Source of the DNA: Acetobacterium woodii DSM 1030
Lineage (GTDB): Bacteria > Bacillota > Clostridia > Eubacteriales > Eubacteriaceae
NCBI RefSeq assembly: GCF_000247605.1
Contig: NC_016894.1
Span: 3,275,732 to 3,339,731, forward strand
Direction: 5' to 3'
Length of the DNA: 64,000 nt
Shown here in pieces: positions 1 to 8,318 of this stretch. The first letter of the stretch is position 1; the number at the start of each line of letters is the position of its first letter. The translations under genes were made by a program, and so were the position numbers. The notes below the pieces were generated by a model, which saw nothing but the letters and a program-made list of their open reading frames with translations, was not told the DNA's origin and searched no databases.

Positions 1-370
1 TCTGCTCCCCGAAAGCGGCCGGCAAGATATCAATAATGCTTTGAGCCACCGGCATATGTCCACCATTGATAAAAATAACCACAAAATTCGCAGTAATCCC
101 AATCGCCATTAAAATAACCCAAAAATCATCCAGATTAAAGACAAGCATCACTAATACCAGAATATAACTCGCAAAATTTACAATCTCCAGATAAGGTTCA
201 ATAATTGTAATGCCTCCGGTATACATGTAAAAATGCAAAGCCATCTGTAACACCAACCCTAAAATCCCAATCGGTAACAAGGAAATTTTTCTGACTTTGA
301 AACCATGAAGACTTCCTCTTCTAATTTTTCCAATTAAAAGACCTAAAATAATTGCAATTAGTATTAACAT
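1..370 (-). CDS. DUF5317-family membrane protein (partial, C-terminus cut by window edge)
   Basis: The reading frame starts with ATG at 370 and runs open for 123 codons to the window edge, so the C-terminus is missing. The product is very hydrophobic, with about four membrane segments, and has a glycine-rich N-terminus (LGLLIGKIRRG). A conserved FINGGHMPV stretch near residue 103 is typical of DUF5317 small membrane proteins in Firmicutes and Actinobacteria. The function of the family is unknown. A GGGG ribosome binding site lies about 11 bases upstream and a good promoter sits at 477-505, so it is probably its own transcription unit. The family assignment is from memory of its motif. Confidence 0.7.
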   Translation of the reverse strand, partial: MLILIAIILGLLIGKIRRGSLHGFKVRKISLLPIGILGLVLQMALHFYMYTGGITIIEPYLEIVNFASYILVLVMLVFNLDDFWVILMAIGITANFVVIFINGGHMPVAQSIIDILPAAFGEQ

Positions 371-476
371 ATTTGTTTTAACCCCACTATTTATTTATAA
401 TCATTTCACTTAATCTTATAAGGTGTCCTTATCTGTATCGATGCTGAGATAAATAAACCTGAATGCATATAGATCT

Positions 477-505
477 ATTTTAAAACAAAAGAAAAGTTCT
501 GTCAA
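477..505 (-). promoter_or_regulatory. Promoter of the DUF5317 gene
   Basis: On the minus strand TTGACA (500-505) is followed after 17 bp by TAAAAT (477-482). It gives a leader of about 100 bases before the ATG at 370. Confidence 0.6.
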
Positions 506-565
506 AACTTTATGCCTAAATAATACATAAATTCGAAAATAAATTTAATTTATAAATTAACATCA

Positions 566-604
566 TCAAAAACACCCCTTTAAACGACTGTTCAAGGGGT
601 GTTT
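566..604 (-). terminator. Terminator after hpf
   Basis: An 11-bp inverted repeat (AAACACCCCTT / AAGGGGTGTTT, 569-604) is followed by T5 on the minus strand, about 35 bases after the hpf stop codon. Confidence 0.8.
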
Positions 605-637
605 GACATTTATTACAATTTTTTTCTTAAGAAAGTT

Positions 638-1171
638 TTAGAAAGTCGGCTCAATCAAGCCATAATTTCCATCTTTCCTCATGTAAACAACATTGACATC
701 ATCGGTATCTCCATTAAGAAATACAAAAAAATTGTGTCCCAGCAGCTCCATTTGTAATGTTGCTTCATCAACGTTCATTGGTTTTACCGCAAATTTCTTG
801 GTTCGCACTACTTTGGGTTGGAATCCATCAGCTTCTGCGCTGCTTTCGATTCCTTCCAGATTAAATTTATTTGCTTCATCCTGATTACGTTTCTGTAACT
901 TTGTTTTATGTTTTCTGAGCTGACCTTCCAGTTTATTAATAACATTCTCAATTGATGTCACCATATCCTCAGATCTTTCTTCCGCTCTTAAAATGGTCTT
1001 TCCAACCGGTATGGTTACTTCCAGCATCTGATAATTTTTTTCTTTACTGAAGGTCGCATACACTTCTGTTTCCTGACTGAAATATCGTTCAAATTTGCCA
1101 AGTTTCTTTTTTAACGTTTCTTTTAAACCTTCTGATACATGCATATTTTTTCCGTAAATTGTGAATCTCAT
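638..1171 (-). CDS. hpf: Ribosome hibernation promoting factor, long form
   Basis: The 177-residue product starts MRFTIYGKNM and has the long HPF/RaiA layout: an N-terminal S30AE ribosome-binding domain (about 1-105), a linker, and a C-terminal dimerisation domain (about 125-177, including the MNVDEA and VFLNGDTDD stretches). Long HPF joins two 70S ribosomes into inactive 100S dimers when growth slows. An upstream TTG at 1189 is open in frame, but AAAGGAG lies eight bases before the ATG at 1171 and inside that extension, so 1171 is chosen. It has its own promoter (1245-1274) and terminator, and a raiA-motif RNA lies just upstream. Confidence 0.93.
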   Translation of the reverse strand: MRFTIYGKNMHVSEGLKETLKKKLGKFERYFSQETEVYATFSKEKNYQMLEVTIPVGKTILRAEERSEDMVTSIENVINKLEGQLRKHKTKLQKRNQDEANKFNLEGIESSAEADGFQPKVVRTKKFAVKPMNVDEATLQMELLGHNFFVFLNGDTDDVNVVYMRKDGNYGLIEPTF

Positions 1172-1244
1172 AACGACAACTCCTTTCAAAAGGTTAACCT
1201 CACTCGTTTACATTGATAATGATTATGCTTTCGAGTGTGTTCTT

Positions 1245-1274
1245 ATTATACCCAATTCGCGACCCTTTAGTCAA
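1245..1274 (-). promoter_or_regulatory. Promoter of hpf
   Basis: TTGACT (1269-1274) and TATAAT (1245-1250) are separated by 18 bp. The promoter lies between the raiA RNA and hpf, so hpf can be expressed separately from the RNA. The leader contains a six-base inverted repeat, 1201-1206 with 1232-1237. Confidence 0.7.
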
Positions 1275-1337
1275 AATCATTTGTGTCAAATTCTTGTCAC
1301 AAAATATCGTCTAAATATCAATCTTTATTTTTGCAAA

Positions 1338-1542
1338 GCTGTCTCAGTTGACCTGGTCTTTTCCCCCACACTCGCCAGCTGGAAGTTTAGCTCAGTGTTC
1401 GCATCACAACTCCTTCTCTCGGTAAAACCGGCTGGACTTACTTCTAAGACGCACCATGATCAACAATTCTCTATTGAATTATCTTACGTGGATCGCTTCG
1501 CCTGCATCTGGCATCGACTTTCAACCACAAACCTGAGACAAC
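1338..1542 (-). ncRNA. raiA-motif structured RNA
   Basis: This region upstream of hpf (raiA) on the same strand has no real coding frame but shows the hallmarks of a structured RNA of about 205 bases. A ten-pair closing stem (1533-1542 with 1338-1347, one G-U) brackets a GC-rich, purine-rich interior, and a near-consensus promoter fires at its 5' end. The position directly upstream of raiA/hpf and the length match the raiA motif, a large conserved RNA known from Firmicutes and Actinobacteria and linked to sporulation and aggregation in Clostridium. I cannot run the covariance model, so the name rests on position, length and closing stem. A 6S RNA is the main alternative. Confidence 0.75.
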
Positions 1543-1546
1543 GTCT

Positions 1547-1576
1547 ATTATAAGTTTATCATCTGGCGGATGTCAA
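1547..1576 (-). promoter_or_regulatory. Promoter of the raiA-motif RNA
   Basis: A perfect TTGACA (1571-1576) and perfect TATAAT (1547-1552) with an 18-bp spacer. Transcription would begin at about 1542, exactly at the closing stem of the RNA. Confidence 0.8.
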
Positions 1577-1625
1577 GAGAAATCCAACTTATCACCGCTT
1601 TAGCTATTCCTCAATGCAACTTTCA

Positions 1626-1634
1626 TGCTATAAT
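1626..1634 (+). promoter_or_regulatory. Extended -10 promoter of cls
   Basis: TG-C-TATAAT at 1626-1634 is an extended -10 element. No convincing -35 box is present. The start codon of cls lies 28 bases downstream. Confidence 0.5.
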
Positions 1635-1661
1635 AGACAAAATATCTATTAGGAGGTTTTT

Positions 1662-3125
1662 ATGTTTTTGGGTATTACCGCAACCTTAACCGCACTTTTT
1701 TTTATTGTCAATATTCCCTTGACCTTTACCATTATTTTTCTGGAACGGAAAAACCCTCAAAGCACCTATGCCTGGTTATTATTCCTGTGGATGGTCCCCC
1801 TTTTGGGCTTTCTTTTTTATATCTTTTTTTCGCAAAATTTGACCAAACGAAAAATTTTTAAATACAATACGCCCGAAAATTTTCAGTATCAACATCTATT
1901 GCGCCAGCAAAAACGATCGCTCTCACGGATTATCTCCATTGATCCTGACAGTCCCATTGAACGCTATCGCCACTCGATTGAATTTCATTTAAATGTCAGT
2001 GAATCAATCTATACAAACAACAACGAAGTCGAAATTTTTACCGACGGTCATAAAAAATTCGAGGCGCTTTTCCACGCCATGGAAGAAGCCCATTCTTCGA
2101 TTCATATTGAATATTATATTATCAAAAATGACGCCCTTTCAAAAAAACTTTTTGACATTCTAACCCGAAAAGCCTTAGGAGGCGTCGAAGTTCGTCTACT
2201 TTTTGATGCGATGGGAGGCCGTTACATCCCCAACGCGGTACTTGAAGCGTTTAAATCGGCGGGGGGACAAATCGGAATTTTTTTTCCGTCCCGCTTTAAA
2301 ATGTTAAATCTGCGGATTAATTACCGCAACCATCGCAAGATTGCTGTTATTGATGGGAACATTGGTTTTGTCGGTGGTTTTAACATCGGTAATGAATACC
2401 TGGGAATGGACAAAAACATGGGCTACTGGCGGGATACCCACTTGAAAATCAAAGGTTCTGCCGCTTACGAATTGCAGCATCGCTTCCTCTTGGACTGGCG
2501 CGCCAGTTCCAGTGAAGAACTGCTGATTGATGATCTCAAACTTAACAGCTATTTCCCCAATATTCCGCAAAAATCCGGTTCCGGCGTGCAGATTGTCTCC
2601 AGTGGCCCGGATAATGTCAACCAGCAGATCAAACAGGGCTTTTTACGGATGATTAACACCGCCGAAAATTATATTCTCATTCAGTCACCTTATTTTGTCC
2701 CCGACGAAAGTATCTTAGAGGCTTTGAAAATCGCCTTGCTTTCAGGCATTGACGTACGTATTATGATTCCCAATAAACCCGATCATATTTTTATTTATTG
2801 GGTCACCCTGGCTTATGTTGGCGAATTAATTGAATACGGGGCCAAAATTTATATTTATGAAAATGGTTTTCTGCATGCCAAAACGATTGTTGTCGATGAT
2901 GCTGTTTGTTCTGTTGGTTCCTGTAATTTCGACATTCGCAGTTTCCGCCTGAATTTCGAAACAAACGCCTTTATTTATGATCGTAATATTTCGATTCAAC
3001 TTAAAAATATTTTTGTTGAGGATATCAAAAAATGCACTTATTATAATAAAGAACTTTATCATAATCGCAGTCGCCGGGTTAAAATAAAAGAATCTATTTC
3101 CCGGTTATTTTCACCGCTGCTTTAA
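1662..3125 (+). CDS. cls: Cardiolipin synthase
   Basis: The 487-residue product joins two phosphatidylglycerol molecules into cardiolipin and glycerol at the membrane. Two N-terminal membrane segments (about 1-60) are followed by two phospholipase D domains. The HKD motifs are visible as HRKIAVID near residue 223 and HAKTIVVDD near residue 405, with trailing GSCNFD. The length fits Firmicute Cls (about 480-510). The start has AGGAGG nine bases upstream. It is a single gene with an extended -10 promoter and a strong terminator. Confidence 0.95.
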   Translation: MFLGITATLTALFFIVNIPLTFTIIFLERKNPQSTYAWLLFLWMVPLLGFLFYIFFSQNLTKRKIFKYNTPENFQYQHLLRQQKRSLSRIISIDPDSPIERYRHSIEFHLNVSESIYTNNNEVEIFTDGHKKFEALFHAMEEAHSSIHIEYYIIKNDALSKKLFDILTRKALGGVEVRLLFDAMGGRYIPNAVLEAFKSAGGQIGIFFPSRFKMLNLRINYRNHRKIAVIDGNIGFVGGFNIGNEYLGMDKNMGYWRDTHLKIKGSAAYELQHRFLLDWRASSSEELLIDDLKLNSYFPNIPQKSGSGVQIVSSGPDNVNQQIKQGFLRMINTAENYILIQSPYFVPDESILEALKIALLSGIDVRIMIPNKPDHIFIYWVTLAYVGELIEYGAKIYIYENGFLHAKTIVVDDAVCSVGSCNFDIRSFRLNFETNAFIYDRNISIQLKNIFVEDIKKCTYYNKELYHNRSRRVKIKESISRLFSPLL

Positions 3126-3145
3126 TTTTTTAAGATCTTCGTGCC

Positions 3146-3195
3146 CCGGATGGCGATCATTTTTACATTGAATGATCGTCATCCGGATTTTTTTT
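3146..3195 (+). terminator. Terminator after cls
   Basis: A stem of about 16 bp (3146-3162 with 3171-3186) is followed by T8. Confidence 0.9.
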
Positions 3196-3204
3196 GCAAA
3201 ACGA

Positions 3205-3236
3205 TTGACCTTTCCATACTATGTGTTGTATAGTAT
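3205..3236 (+). promoter_or_regulatory. Promoter with overlapping palindromic operator (PadR site)
   Basis: TTGACC (3205-3210) and TATAGT (3229-3234) with 18 bp spacing form a promoter. A perfect palindrome, ATACTAT-7-ATAGTAT (3216-3236), fills the spacer and covers the -10 box. A bound dimer would block RNA polymerase. The first gene encodes a PadR repressor, so autoregulation is the natural reading (inference). Confidence 0.7.
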
Positions 3237-3257
3237 TATGTGAAAGGAGGTATATGA

Positions 3258-3584
3258 ATGGACATCCAATTAAAAAAAGGTTTACTGGAAGTATGTGTAC
3301 TGACTGTTCTCAATCGGGGCGATTCTTATGGCTACCAGATCATTAAAGATGTAAGTCCCTATATTGCAATTTCTGAATCAACACTTTATCCCATCCTCAA
3401 GCGATTAGAAACAAACCAATATGTCACGGTTAATTCTGTTGCGCATAATGGCAGACTTCGAAAGTATTATAAAATAACTGCTGTTGGTCGAAATCAGATT
3501 GATAATTTTCTTGACAATTGGAAAGAAGTCATGATCGTTTATAATTTTATAACTGAAGAAATGAGGTGTTACACAGATGAATAA
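3258..3584 (+). CDS. PadR-family transcriptional regulator
   Basis: The 108-residue product is a winged-helix PadR protein of the short PadR-s2 type. The family core is clear: a first helix (KKGLLEVCVL), GYQIIKD, STLYPILKRLE as recognition helix, and a wing ending RLRKYYKIT. PadR regulators are dimeric repressors that respond to small molecules or stress. Start at 3258 follows AAAGGAGG. Its 3' end overlaps the next gene by eight bases, giving translational coupling. The PadR / DUF1700 / DUF4097 order is a common Firmicute module that PadR itself represses. Confidence 0.92.
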   Translation: MDIQLKKGLLEVCVLTVLNRGDSYGYQIIKDVSPYIAISESTLYPILKRLETNQYVTVNSVAHNGRLRKYYKITAVGRNQIDNFLDNWKEVMIVYNFITEEMRCYTDE

Positions 3585-4167
3585 AACAGATTTTTTAGCA
3601 GCTTTAAACGCACAGCTTAATTTTTTGCCACCAAACGAACTTGAAAAAACGCAAGGTTTTTATGCCGAAATGATTGCTGACCGAATGGAGGAAGGCATGG
3701 ACGAAACTGCTGCCGTCGCCGCTATCGGCGATATTGAAACGATTGTCAATGAAACGCTGCAGGAGATGTCACTGCCAACTTTGATGAAAGCCAAAATCCA
3801 ACCTAAAAGCGGTTGGAAAATCTCAGAAATTGTTTTGATTGTTTTGGGCTTTCCGTTATGGTTTCCACTGCTGCTAGCCTTTTTTTTAGTAATCGTAGCT
3901 GTTTACGTCTCGATATGGGCTGTTATTATTAGCCTTTATACCACCGTTGCGGCCTTTATTCTAAGCGGCGTAGTCGGCCTCTTTAGTCTCTTTTTTGCCA
4001 CCAGCTTTGCTAACTTTTTAATGATATTAGGTTTATCCTTTATCTGCATCGGGATGGGGATTCTTTCTTTTTTCGGTGTTACTAAATTATCGGTCCGGTT
4101 AATTAAATTCACCGGACACTTTCTTGGCTGGGTTAAATCGTTATTTGTTACCAAAGGAGGTTTTTAA
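3577..4167 (+). CDS. DUF1700 (HAAS-domain) membrane protein
   Basis: The 196-residue product has an N-terminal helical HAAS-like segment (about 1-60; FLAALNAQLNFLPPNE, YAEMIADRMEEG) followed by four hydrophobic membrane spans (about 80-185). This layout is typical of DUF1700 proteins encoded after PadR regulators. Its biochemical role is unknown; a part in envelope-stress sensing is often proposed. It overlaps padR and is followed directly by the DUF4097 gene, whose ATG comes right after its stop codon. Confidence 0.85.
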   Translation: MNKTDFLAALNAQLNFLPPNELEKTQGFYAEMIADRMEEGMDETAAVAAIGDIETIVNETLQEMSLPTLMKAKIQPKSGWKISEIVLIVLGFPLWFPLLLAFFLVIVAVYVSIWAVIISLYTTVAAFILSGVVGLFSLFFATSFANFLMILGLSFICIGMGILSFFGVTKLSVRLIKFTGHFLGWVKSLFVTKGGF

Positions 4168-5115
4168 ATGAAATCAAAATACAGTATCCTGATGTTAATC
4201 GCCGGCGGTCTGATTCTCCTTGGCGCGATTTTATCCCTGCTCGCTTTTGCTTTAGTCGGTTTTAATTGGAACGCCCTAAATTCGGGTTCTCCGGTCGAAG
4301 AAAAAAATTATACCCATGACCTAAATGGCCTTAATGGTCTGGTCGTAACCGGCCTTGATGATACGGTGGTTATTACCGGCAGCGATGATGATCAAATCAA
4401 CATTCACTACTTTGAAAATGATCAATCGACTTATCAGATCGAATTAACGCCAAATGGCGAACTTCGCATCAACCATTCAATCCTTGATAACTGGCGCAAT
4501 CACATCGGCTTTCATTTCGATACTCGAAAAAGCACGATCACCATTTCAGTTCCGCGAACCTTTCATGGCTTAATCACCGCTTCCTCAATAAGTGGTGATC
4601 TCAAACTCGCCGATCTTCAGAATTTGGACACCGTAATTGTCAGCACTGCCAGTGGTGAAATCAATCTTAATCAACTTCTGGTTAATGACCAAATTTCGGC
4701 CTCAAATACCAGCGGCAGTCTCACCCTGGAAAACGTCACGGCCAATGGCAATCTTGATCTGGCCAATGCCAGCGGCGAAACCGTCCTAAAACGAGCTACC
4801 ATCAAAGGCAATATGTCAGCCACTTCGATTAGTAATTCCATCGATATAAATGAGACCACGGTTGCCGGCAACACTACCCTTGAAAGCAGCAGCGGCGAGC
4901 TCCTTTTTAACAAACTCGGCTGTGATCATTTAGCCCTGTCAACAATCAGTAGCAACATTTCTGGGACGCTCCTTGGTGATTCGGCCAATTATATAATCAA
5001 AGCTTCCAGTCTAAGTGGCGATCTCAATTTGCCGCGCTCCGGAAATGGTGACAAAATGCTTGATGTCTCCTCCACCAGCGGCGATATCGATATCGACTTT
5101 TCCCCCGTTAATTAA
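4168..5115 (+). CDS. DUF4097-family beta-helix membrane-anchored protein
   Basis: The 315-residue product has one N-terminal membrane anchor (about 7-32) and a long outward-facing domain made of short repeats of the type SxSGDLxL / SASGExxL. These are the rungs of a predicted right-handed beta-helix seen in DUF4097 (LiaG-like) proteins. The partner DUF1700 protein and PadR regulator suggest a shared envelope-related role, which is inference. AAAGGAGG lies upstream. A bidirectional terminator follows. Confidence 0.85.
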   Translation: MKSKYSILMLIAGGLILLGAILSLLAFALVGFNWNALNSGSPVEEKNYTHDLNGLNGLVVTGLDDTVVITGSDDDQINIHYFENDQSTYQIELTPNGELRINHSILDNWRNHIGFHFDTRKSTITISVPRTFHGLITASSISGDLKLADLQNLDTVIVSTASGEINLNQLLVNDQISASNTSGSLTLENVTANGNLDLANASGETVLKRATIKGNMSATSISNSIDINETTVAGNTTLESSSGELLFNKLGCDHLALSTISSNISGTLLGDSANYIIKASSLSGDLNLPRSGNGDKMLDVSSTSGDIDIDFSPVN

Positions 5116-5169
5116 ATCTTTTTGCATGCTGTTGCGACGCTAACAACAGTTCCGGTATGCTCCCCGCAA

Positions 5170-5207
5170 AAATGGCCCCAAACATCTTTTGATGCTTGGG
5201 GCCATTT
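5170..5207. terminator. Bidirectional terminator between DUF4097 and hydG
   Basis: A 17-bp near-perfect stem (5170-5186 with 5191-5207) rich in GGCCCC has T-rich flanks on both strands and serves the two convergent operons. Confidence 0.85.
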
Positions 5208-5251
5208 CTTATTGAATCTAATCGTCGTTATTATTTATTGACGGTTATCTT

Positions 5252-6670
5252 TTAGAATCTGAAATCCCGTTTCCCTAAATGCAGCTCTGTTAAATGTGCC
5301 GTGGCAATGCCTCTGACCTTATCATTGGGAATCGCTGCTAATTCTCGGGCAATGGTTTTTTCGCCATTTAATCGGGTTGTTGGGGCCGCGTAATCTTCCA
5401 GATATTCCTTTAATGTCATAATCGCATTGGGTTGACAACAGTTGGCAATCTGACCGGATTTCACCAGTTGCATAAAACGATCTCCGGTGCGGCCTTCGCG
5501 GTAACAGGCGGTACAAAAACTGGGGATATGGCCCATTTCTAACAACCAGTTAACAATGTCGTCCAATTTTCGAGTATCATTTAATTCAAATTGAGCCGAA
5601 TTTTCAGCTTCTGGTTCAGGGGTATCATAACCGCCAACACTGGTACTGGATCCACCACTAATCTGTGAAATCCCAAGTTTTAAAACCCGTTCGCGCGAAG
5701 CTTGCGATTCGCGAGTCGAAATGATCATCCCGGTATAAGGGACGGCAATCCGAAGCACGGTTACTATTTTTTCAAAAATCTCATCGGAAATAGCATTGGA
5801 GAAGTCACCGGTGTCAATATCATCGGCCGGACAAATTCGCGGGACACTGATGGTATGTGGTCCCACTCCCATCGCGGCTTCCAAATGTTCAGCATGCATC
5901 AACATTCCGACAAAGTCATAACGGTACATATTCAGGCCAAAAAGCACCCCAATCCCGACATCGTCAATGCCGCCTTCCATCGCCCGATCCATCGCTTCGG
6001 TATGCCAGGCGTAGTCATGTTTAGGACCGGTTGGATGCAATTCTTCGTAATTTTTTTGATGATATGTTTCCTGAAATAAAATATAGGTCCCAATGCCCGC
6101 TTCTTTTAATTTTTTGTAATCATCGACCGTGGTTGCCGCAATGTTAACATTGACGCGCCGGATATCCCCGTTTTTATGTTTAATGCTATAGATTGTTTTA
6201 ATGCTTTCCAGAATATATTCCAGCGGATTATTTTTAGGATCTTCACCGGCTTCCAAAGCTAAACGTTTATGACCCATGTCTTGTAAGGCAATGACTTCCT
6301 TGGCAATCTCTTCCTGAGTCAATTTTTTCCGGCTGATGTTCTTGTTTTTTAAATGATAAGGACAATAAACACATCCGTTGACACAATAATTTGATAAATA
6401 CAATGGCGCAAACATCACAATCCGATTCCCATAAAACTTATTTTTAATCGCCATTGCCAATTTTACCAGGCGGCTATTTTGTTCTTCTAACTCGCAGGCC
6501 AGTAATACGGCGGCTTCGCGATGATTAAGCCCCTTAAAGTTTTCAGCTCGCTCGATGATGTCATTGATTAAGAATTCATTGCGTTTATTTTCTTCAGCAT
6601 AAGCCAGGGTTTCCAATATTTCCTGATCATCAATAAATTCAACTGCATTTTTTGACATAACATTATACAT
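5252..6670 (-). CDS. hydG: [FeFe]-hydrogenase maturase HydG (radical SAM tyrosine lyase)
   Basis: HydG cleaves tyrosine to make the CO and CN ligands of the hydrogenase H-cluster. The 472-residue length fits the family. The radical SAM cysteines are seen as CVNGCVYCPYH (near residue 95). The C-terminal auxiliary cluster ligands are CTACYREGRTGDRFM and the later NCCQPNAIMTLKEYL. A ThiH-like region lies between. Start 6670 has AGGAG seven bases upstream. It follows hydE by about 38 bases in one operon with the TM1266-like gene. hydF and hydA are not in this window. Confidence 0.96.
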   Translation of the reverse strand: MYNVMSKNAVEFIDDQEILETLAYAEENKRNEFLINDIIERAENFKGLNHREAAVLLACELEEQNSRLVKLAMAIKNKFYGNRIVMFAPLYLSNYCVNGCVYCPYHLKNKNISRKKLTQEEIAKEVIALQDMGHKRLALEAGEDPKNNPLEYILESIKTIYSIKHKNGDIRRVNVNIAATTVDDYKKLKEAGIGTYILFQETYHQKNYEELHPTGPKHDYAWHTEAMDRAMEGGIDDVGIGVLFGLNMYRYDFVGMLMHAEHLEAAMGVGPHTISVPRICPADDIDTGDFSNAISDEIFEKIVTVLRIAVPYTGMIISTRESQASRERVLKLGISQISGGSSTSVGGYDTPEPEAENSAQFELNDTRKLDDIVNWLLEMGHIPSFCTACYREGRTGDRFMQLVKSGQIANCCQPNAIMTLKEYLEDYAAPTTRLNGEKTIARELAAIPNDKVRGIATAHLTELHLGKRDFRF

Positions 6671-6708
6671 CGTTACTCTCCTAAAGTTTTATTTTTTATG
6701 TATTGCTT

Positions 6709-7749
6709 TTATTCTTCGGGGTAATCGCCCCGATGGGTTAAAATTTTATAACCGATCGATTCCATCCGTTTACTTAAACAACCCCGACATTCCGCGGCTT
6801 CATCACCGGTACAAATTTTATTATCATATAAACTATAATCTTTTCGTACTGCTACCGGCGACAAGTTAGGCATGACCACATTAGCCCCAGCCCGAATTCC
6901 CAGTTCCCGGCCATCCGGATTAATCGTTCCCAATGCTGTTGTCGCTGGAATTAGAGCCTTTGGCAAAAGCAAGCGCAAAATTGAAATCAATAGCAGGGTT
7001 TCTTCCAAAGTTCCGGCCTTGGCATTTTTATAAGGGGTCTGGTGATGCGGGATAAAAGGGCCGATCCCAATCATCTGCGGGTCCAGGGTTTTAATAAAAA
7101 CCAAATCCTCGACAAGGTTGTCAATTGTTTGATGGGGCGATCCCACCATAAACCCGGTGCCAACCTGAAATCCGATTTTTTTTAGCTCCACCAAACATTG
7201 TTTTCGATTTTTTAGACTGAGTTCCAGGGGATGAAGTTTTTGGTAATGTTCATTACTTGCGGTTTCATGCCGTAATAAATAACGATTGGCTCCGGCCGCA
7301 AAAAATGCTTCATAAACCGCTTTAGGCCGTTCTCCCAACGAGAGTGTAATGGCACAATCATGATAAGCCCGACGTATTTTTTCGATCAGTTTAACCATTT
7401 GTTCATCGGAAAAACCCGGGTCTTCCCCACCTTGCAGCACAAAGGTGCGAAATCCCAGCTCATAACCATTCTGGCAACAATCGAGAATTTCGGTTTCGGT
7501 CAAGCGATACCGATTAACCTGATTATTACTACCGCGAATCCCGCAATAGTAGCAATTATTTTTACAATAATTGCTGAATTCAATCAGTCCCCGGATGTAA
7601 ACCCCTTTTCCAAAGGTTTCGTGGGCGACTTTTTGGGCCCGACCGGATAGTTCCCGCCGTAGTTCGGGGGTATTATTTTCAAGCAGCCACCGAAATTCGG
7701 ATTTTTCGAGATTGTGTTGACGCTCCAGTTTTGCGATAATTTTATTCAT
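6709..7749 (-). CDS. hydE: [FeFe]-hydrogenase maturase HydE (radical SAM)
   Basis: HydE is the second radical SAM maturase and acts on the H-cluster precursor that carries cysteine, iron, CO and CN. The CxxxCxxC motif is CKNNCYYCGIRG (about residue 62), and a second cysteine group near the end (CTGDEAAECRGC) is also common in HydE. The frame is open 54 bases further upstream, but GAGG lies six bases before the ATG at 7749, giving 346 residues, close to Thermotoga HydE. The start overlaps the stop of the upstream regulator gene, so translation is probably coupled. Confidence 0.94.
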   Translation of the reverse strand: MNKIIAKLERQHNLEKSEFRWLLENNTPELRRELSGRAQKVAHETFGKGVYIRGLIEFSNYCKNNCYYCGIRGSNNQVNRYRLTETEILDCCQNGYELGFRTFVLQGGEDPGFSDEQMVKLIEKIRRAYHDCAITLSLGERPKAVYEAFFAAGANRYLLRHETASNEHYQKLHPLELSLKNRKQCLVELKKIGFQVGTGFMVGSPHQTIDNLVEDLVFIKTLDPQMIGIGPFIPHHQTPYKNAKAGTLEETLLLISILRLLLPKALIPATTALGTINPDGRELGIRAGANVVMPNLSPVAVRKDYSLYDNKICTGDEAAECRGCLSKRMESIGYKILTHRGDYPEE

Positions 7750-8020
7750 CACGTTCCTCATCTTCATCATTTTTAGGTAATTTTGAATAAACCGTTTTAA
7801 CACTTAAGCCATCAATCATCCCCAGTTTCCCCGAAAGTGAACTGATGATATTGGTTGAGGCATCGACGACGACACTGATCACCGAAATATTCCGTTGATG
7901 ATATGGAATCCCCATCCGTCCCACAATATGTTCGCCGTAGTCATGAAGTACGTGATTCAATTTTTCAACCGCATCTTTTTTTTCGACAACTATCGCAATG
8001 AGACCAATTCTTTTTTCCAT
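7742..8020 (-). CDS. TM1266-family putative regulator of the iron-only hydrogenase system
   Basis: The 92-residue product matches the small ACT-like TM1266 family that is found next to hydE/hydG. It opens with MEKRIGLIAIVVE and contains HDYGEHIVGRMGIPY and VVVDASTNIISSLSGKLG, which resemble the ligand-binding half of NikR without a DNA-binding part. Its role is not proven, and a metal- or ligand-sensing role is inference. The ATG at 8020 follows AGAGG. It is the first gene of the hyd maturation operon. Confidence 0.85.
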   Translation of the reverse strand: MEKRIGLIAIVVEKKDAVEKLNHVLHDYGEHIVGRMGIPYHQRNISVISVVVDASTNIISSLSGKLGMIDGLSVKTVYSKLPKNDEDEERDE

Positions 8021-8102
8021 CTAATTATCCTCTTTTCACCTTCTTTTTTTAACAAGCTATCCTCAAACAACAACGCAATCAGGATTTTGCTGTATTTCAC
8101 GT

Positions 8103-8131
8103 AAAAAAAATCCCTGCACTGAAGTGCAGGG
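8103..8131 (-). terminator. Terminator of the small RNA upstream of the hyd operon
   Basis: An eight-pair stem with a four-base loop (8112-8131) is followed by T8 on the minus strand. It lies 83 bases before the TM1266-like start codon, so it ends or attenuates transcription ahead of the operon. Confidence 0.9.
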
Positions 8132-8318
8132 AAAACACGCAAACAACCAAATCATTTAGGGTAAAATGATACGGATTAATCACACATGATTCTCTCGCCT
8201 TTCCATTAGGGACGAACCCGCATGGCATCAGTACGATAGCTTTGTATTAATTTATTAATACTTTCTCAGTTCCCCGTCAGATCAGACTTGCTTCACTTTC
8301 AGTTCACTGTTGTTGAAA
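8132..8318 (-). ncRNA. Unassigned structured small RNA or leader upstream of the hyd operon
   Basis: A promoter at 8319-8347 and a strong terminator at 8103-8131 bracket a transcript of about 210 bases with no coding frame. A six-pair stem (8309-8314 with 8142-8147) closes the body. Inside are several hairpins: one with perfect eight-base arms, a GGG-CCC hairpin inside CCAT/ATGG, and an ATCATTT/AAATGAT stem. It may be a stand-alone small RNA, or a riboswitch or attenuator for the hyd maturation genes. I do not see the conserved core of common riboswitches or of a T-box. 6S RNA is possible but unproven. Confidence 0.6.

Noticed and set aside
1172-1189. TTG start that would lengthen hpf
   Set aside because: The extension contains the ribosome binding site of the ATG at 1171.
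1161-1553. A 130-codon open frame on the plus strand opposite the raiA RNA
   Set aside because: No ribosome binding site, no family likeness, and it lies on the complement of a structured RNA.
5702-6079. Open frame antisense to hydG
   Set aside because: A shadow of a clearly conserved gene; similar antisense frames inside other genes were dropped for the same reason.
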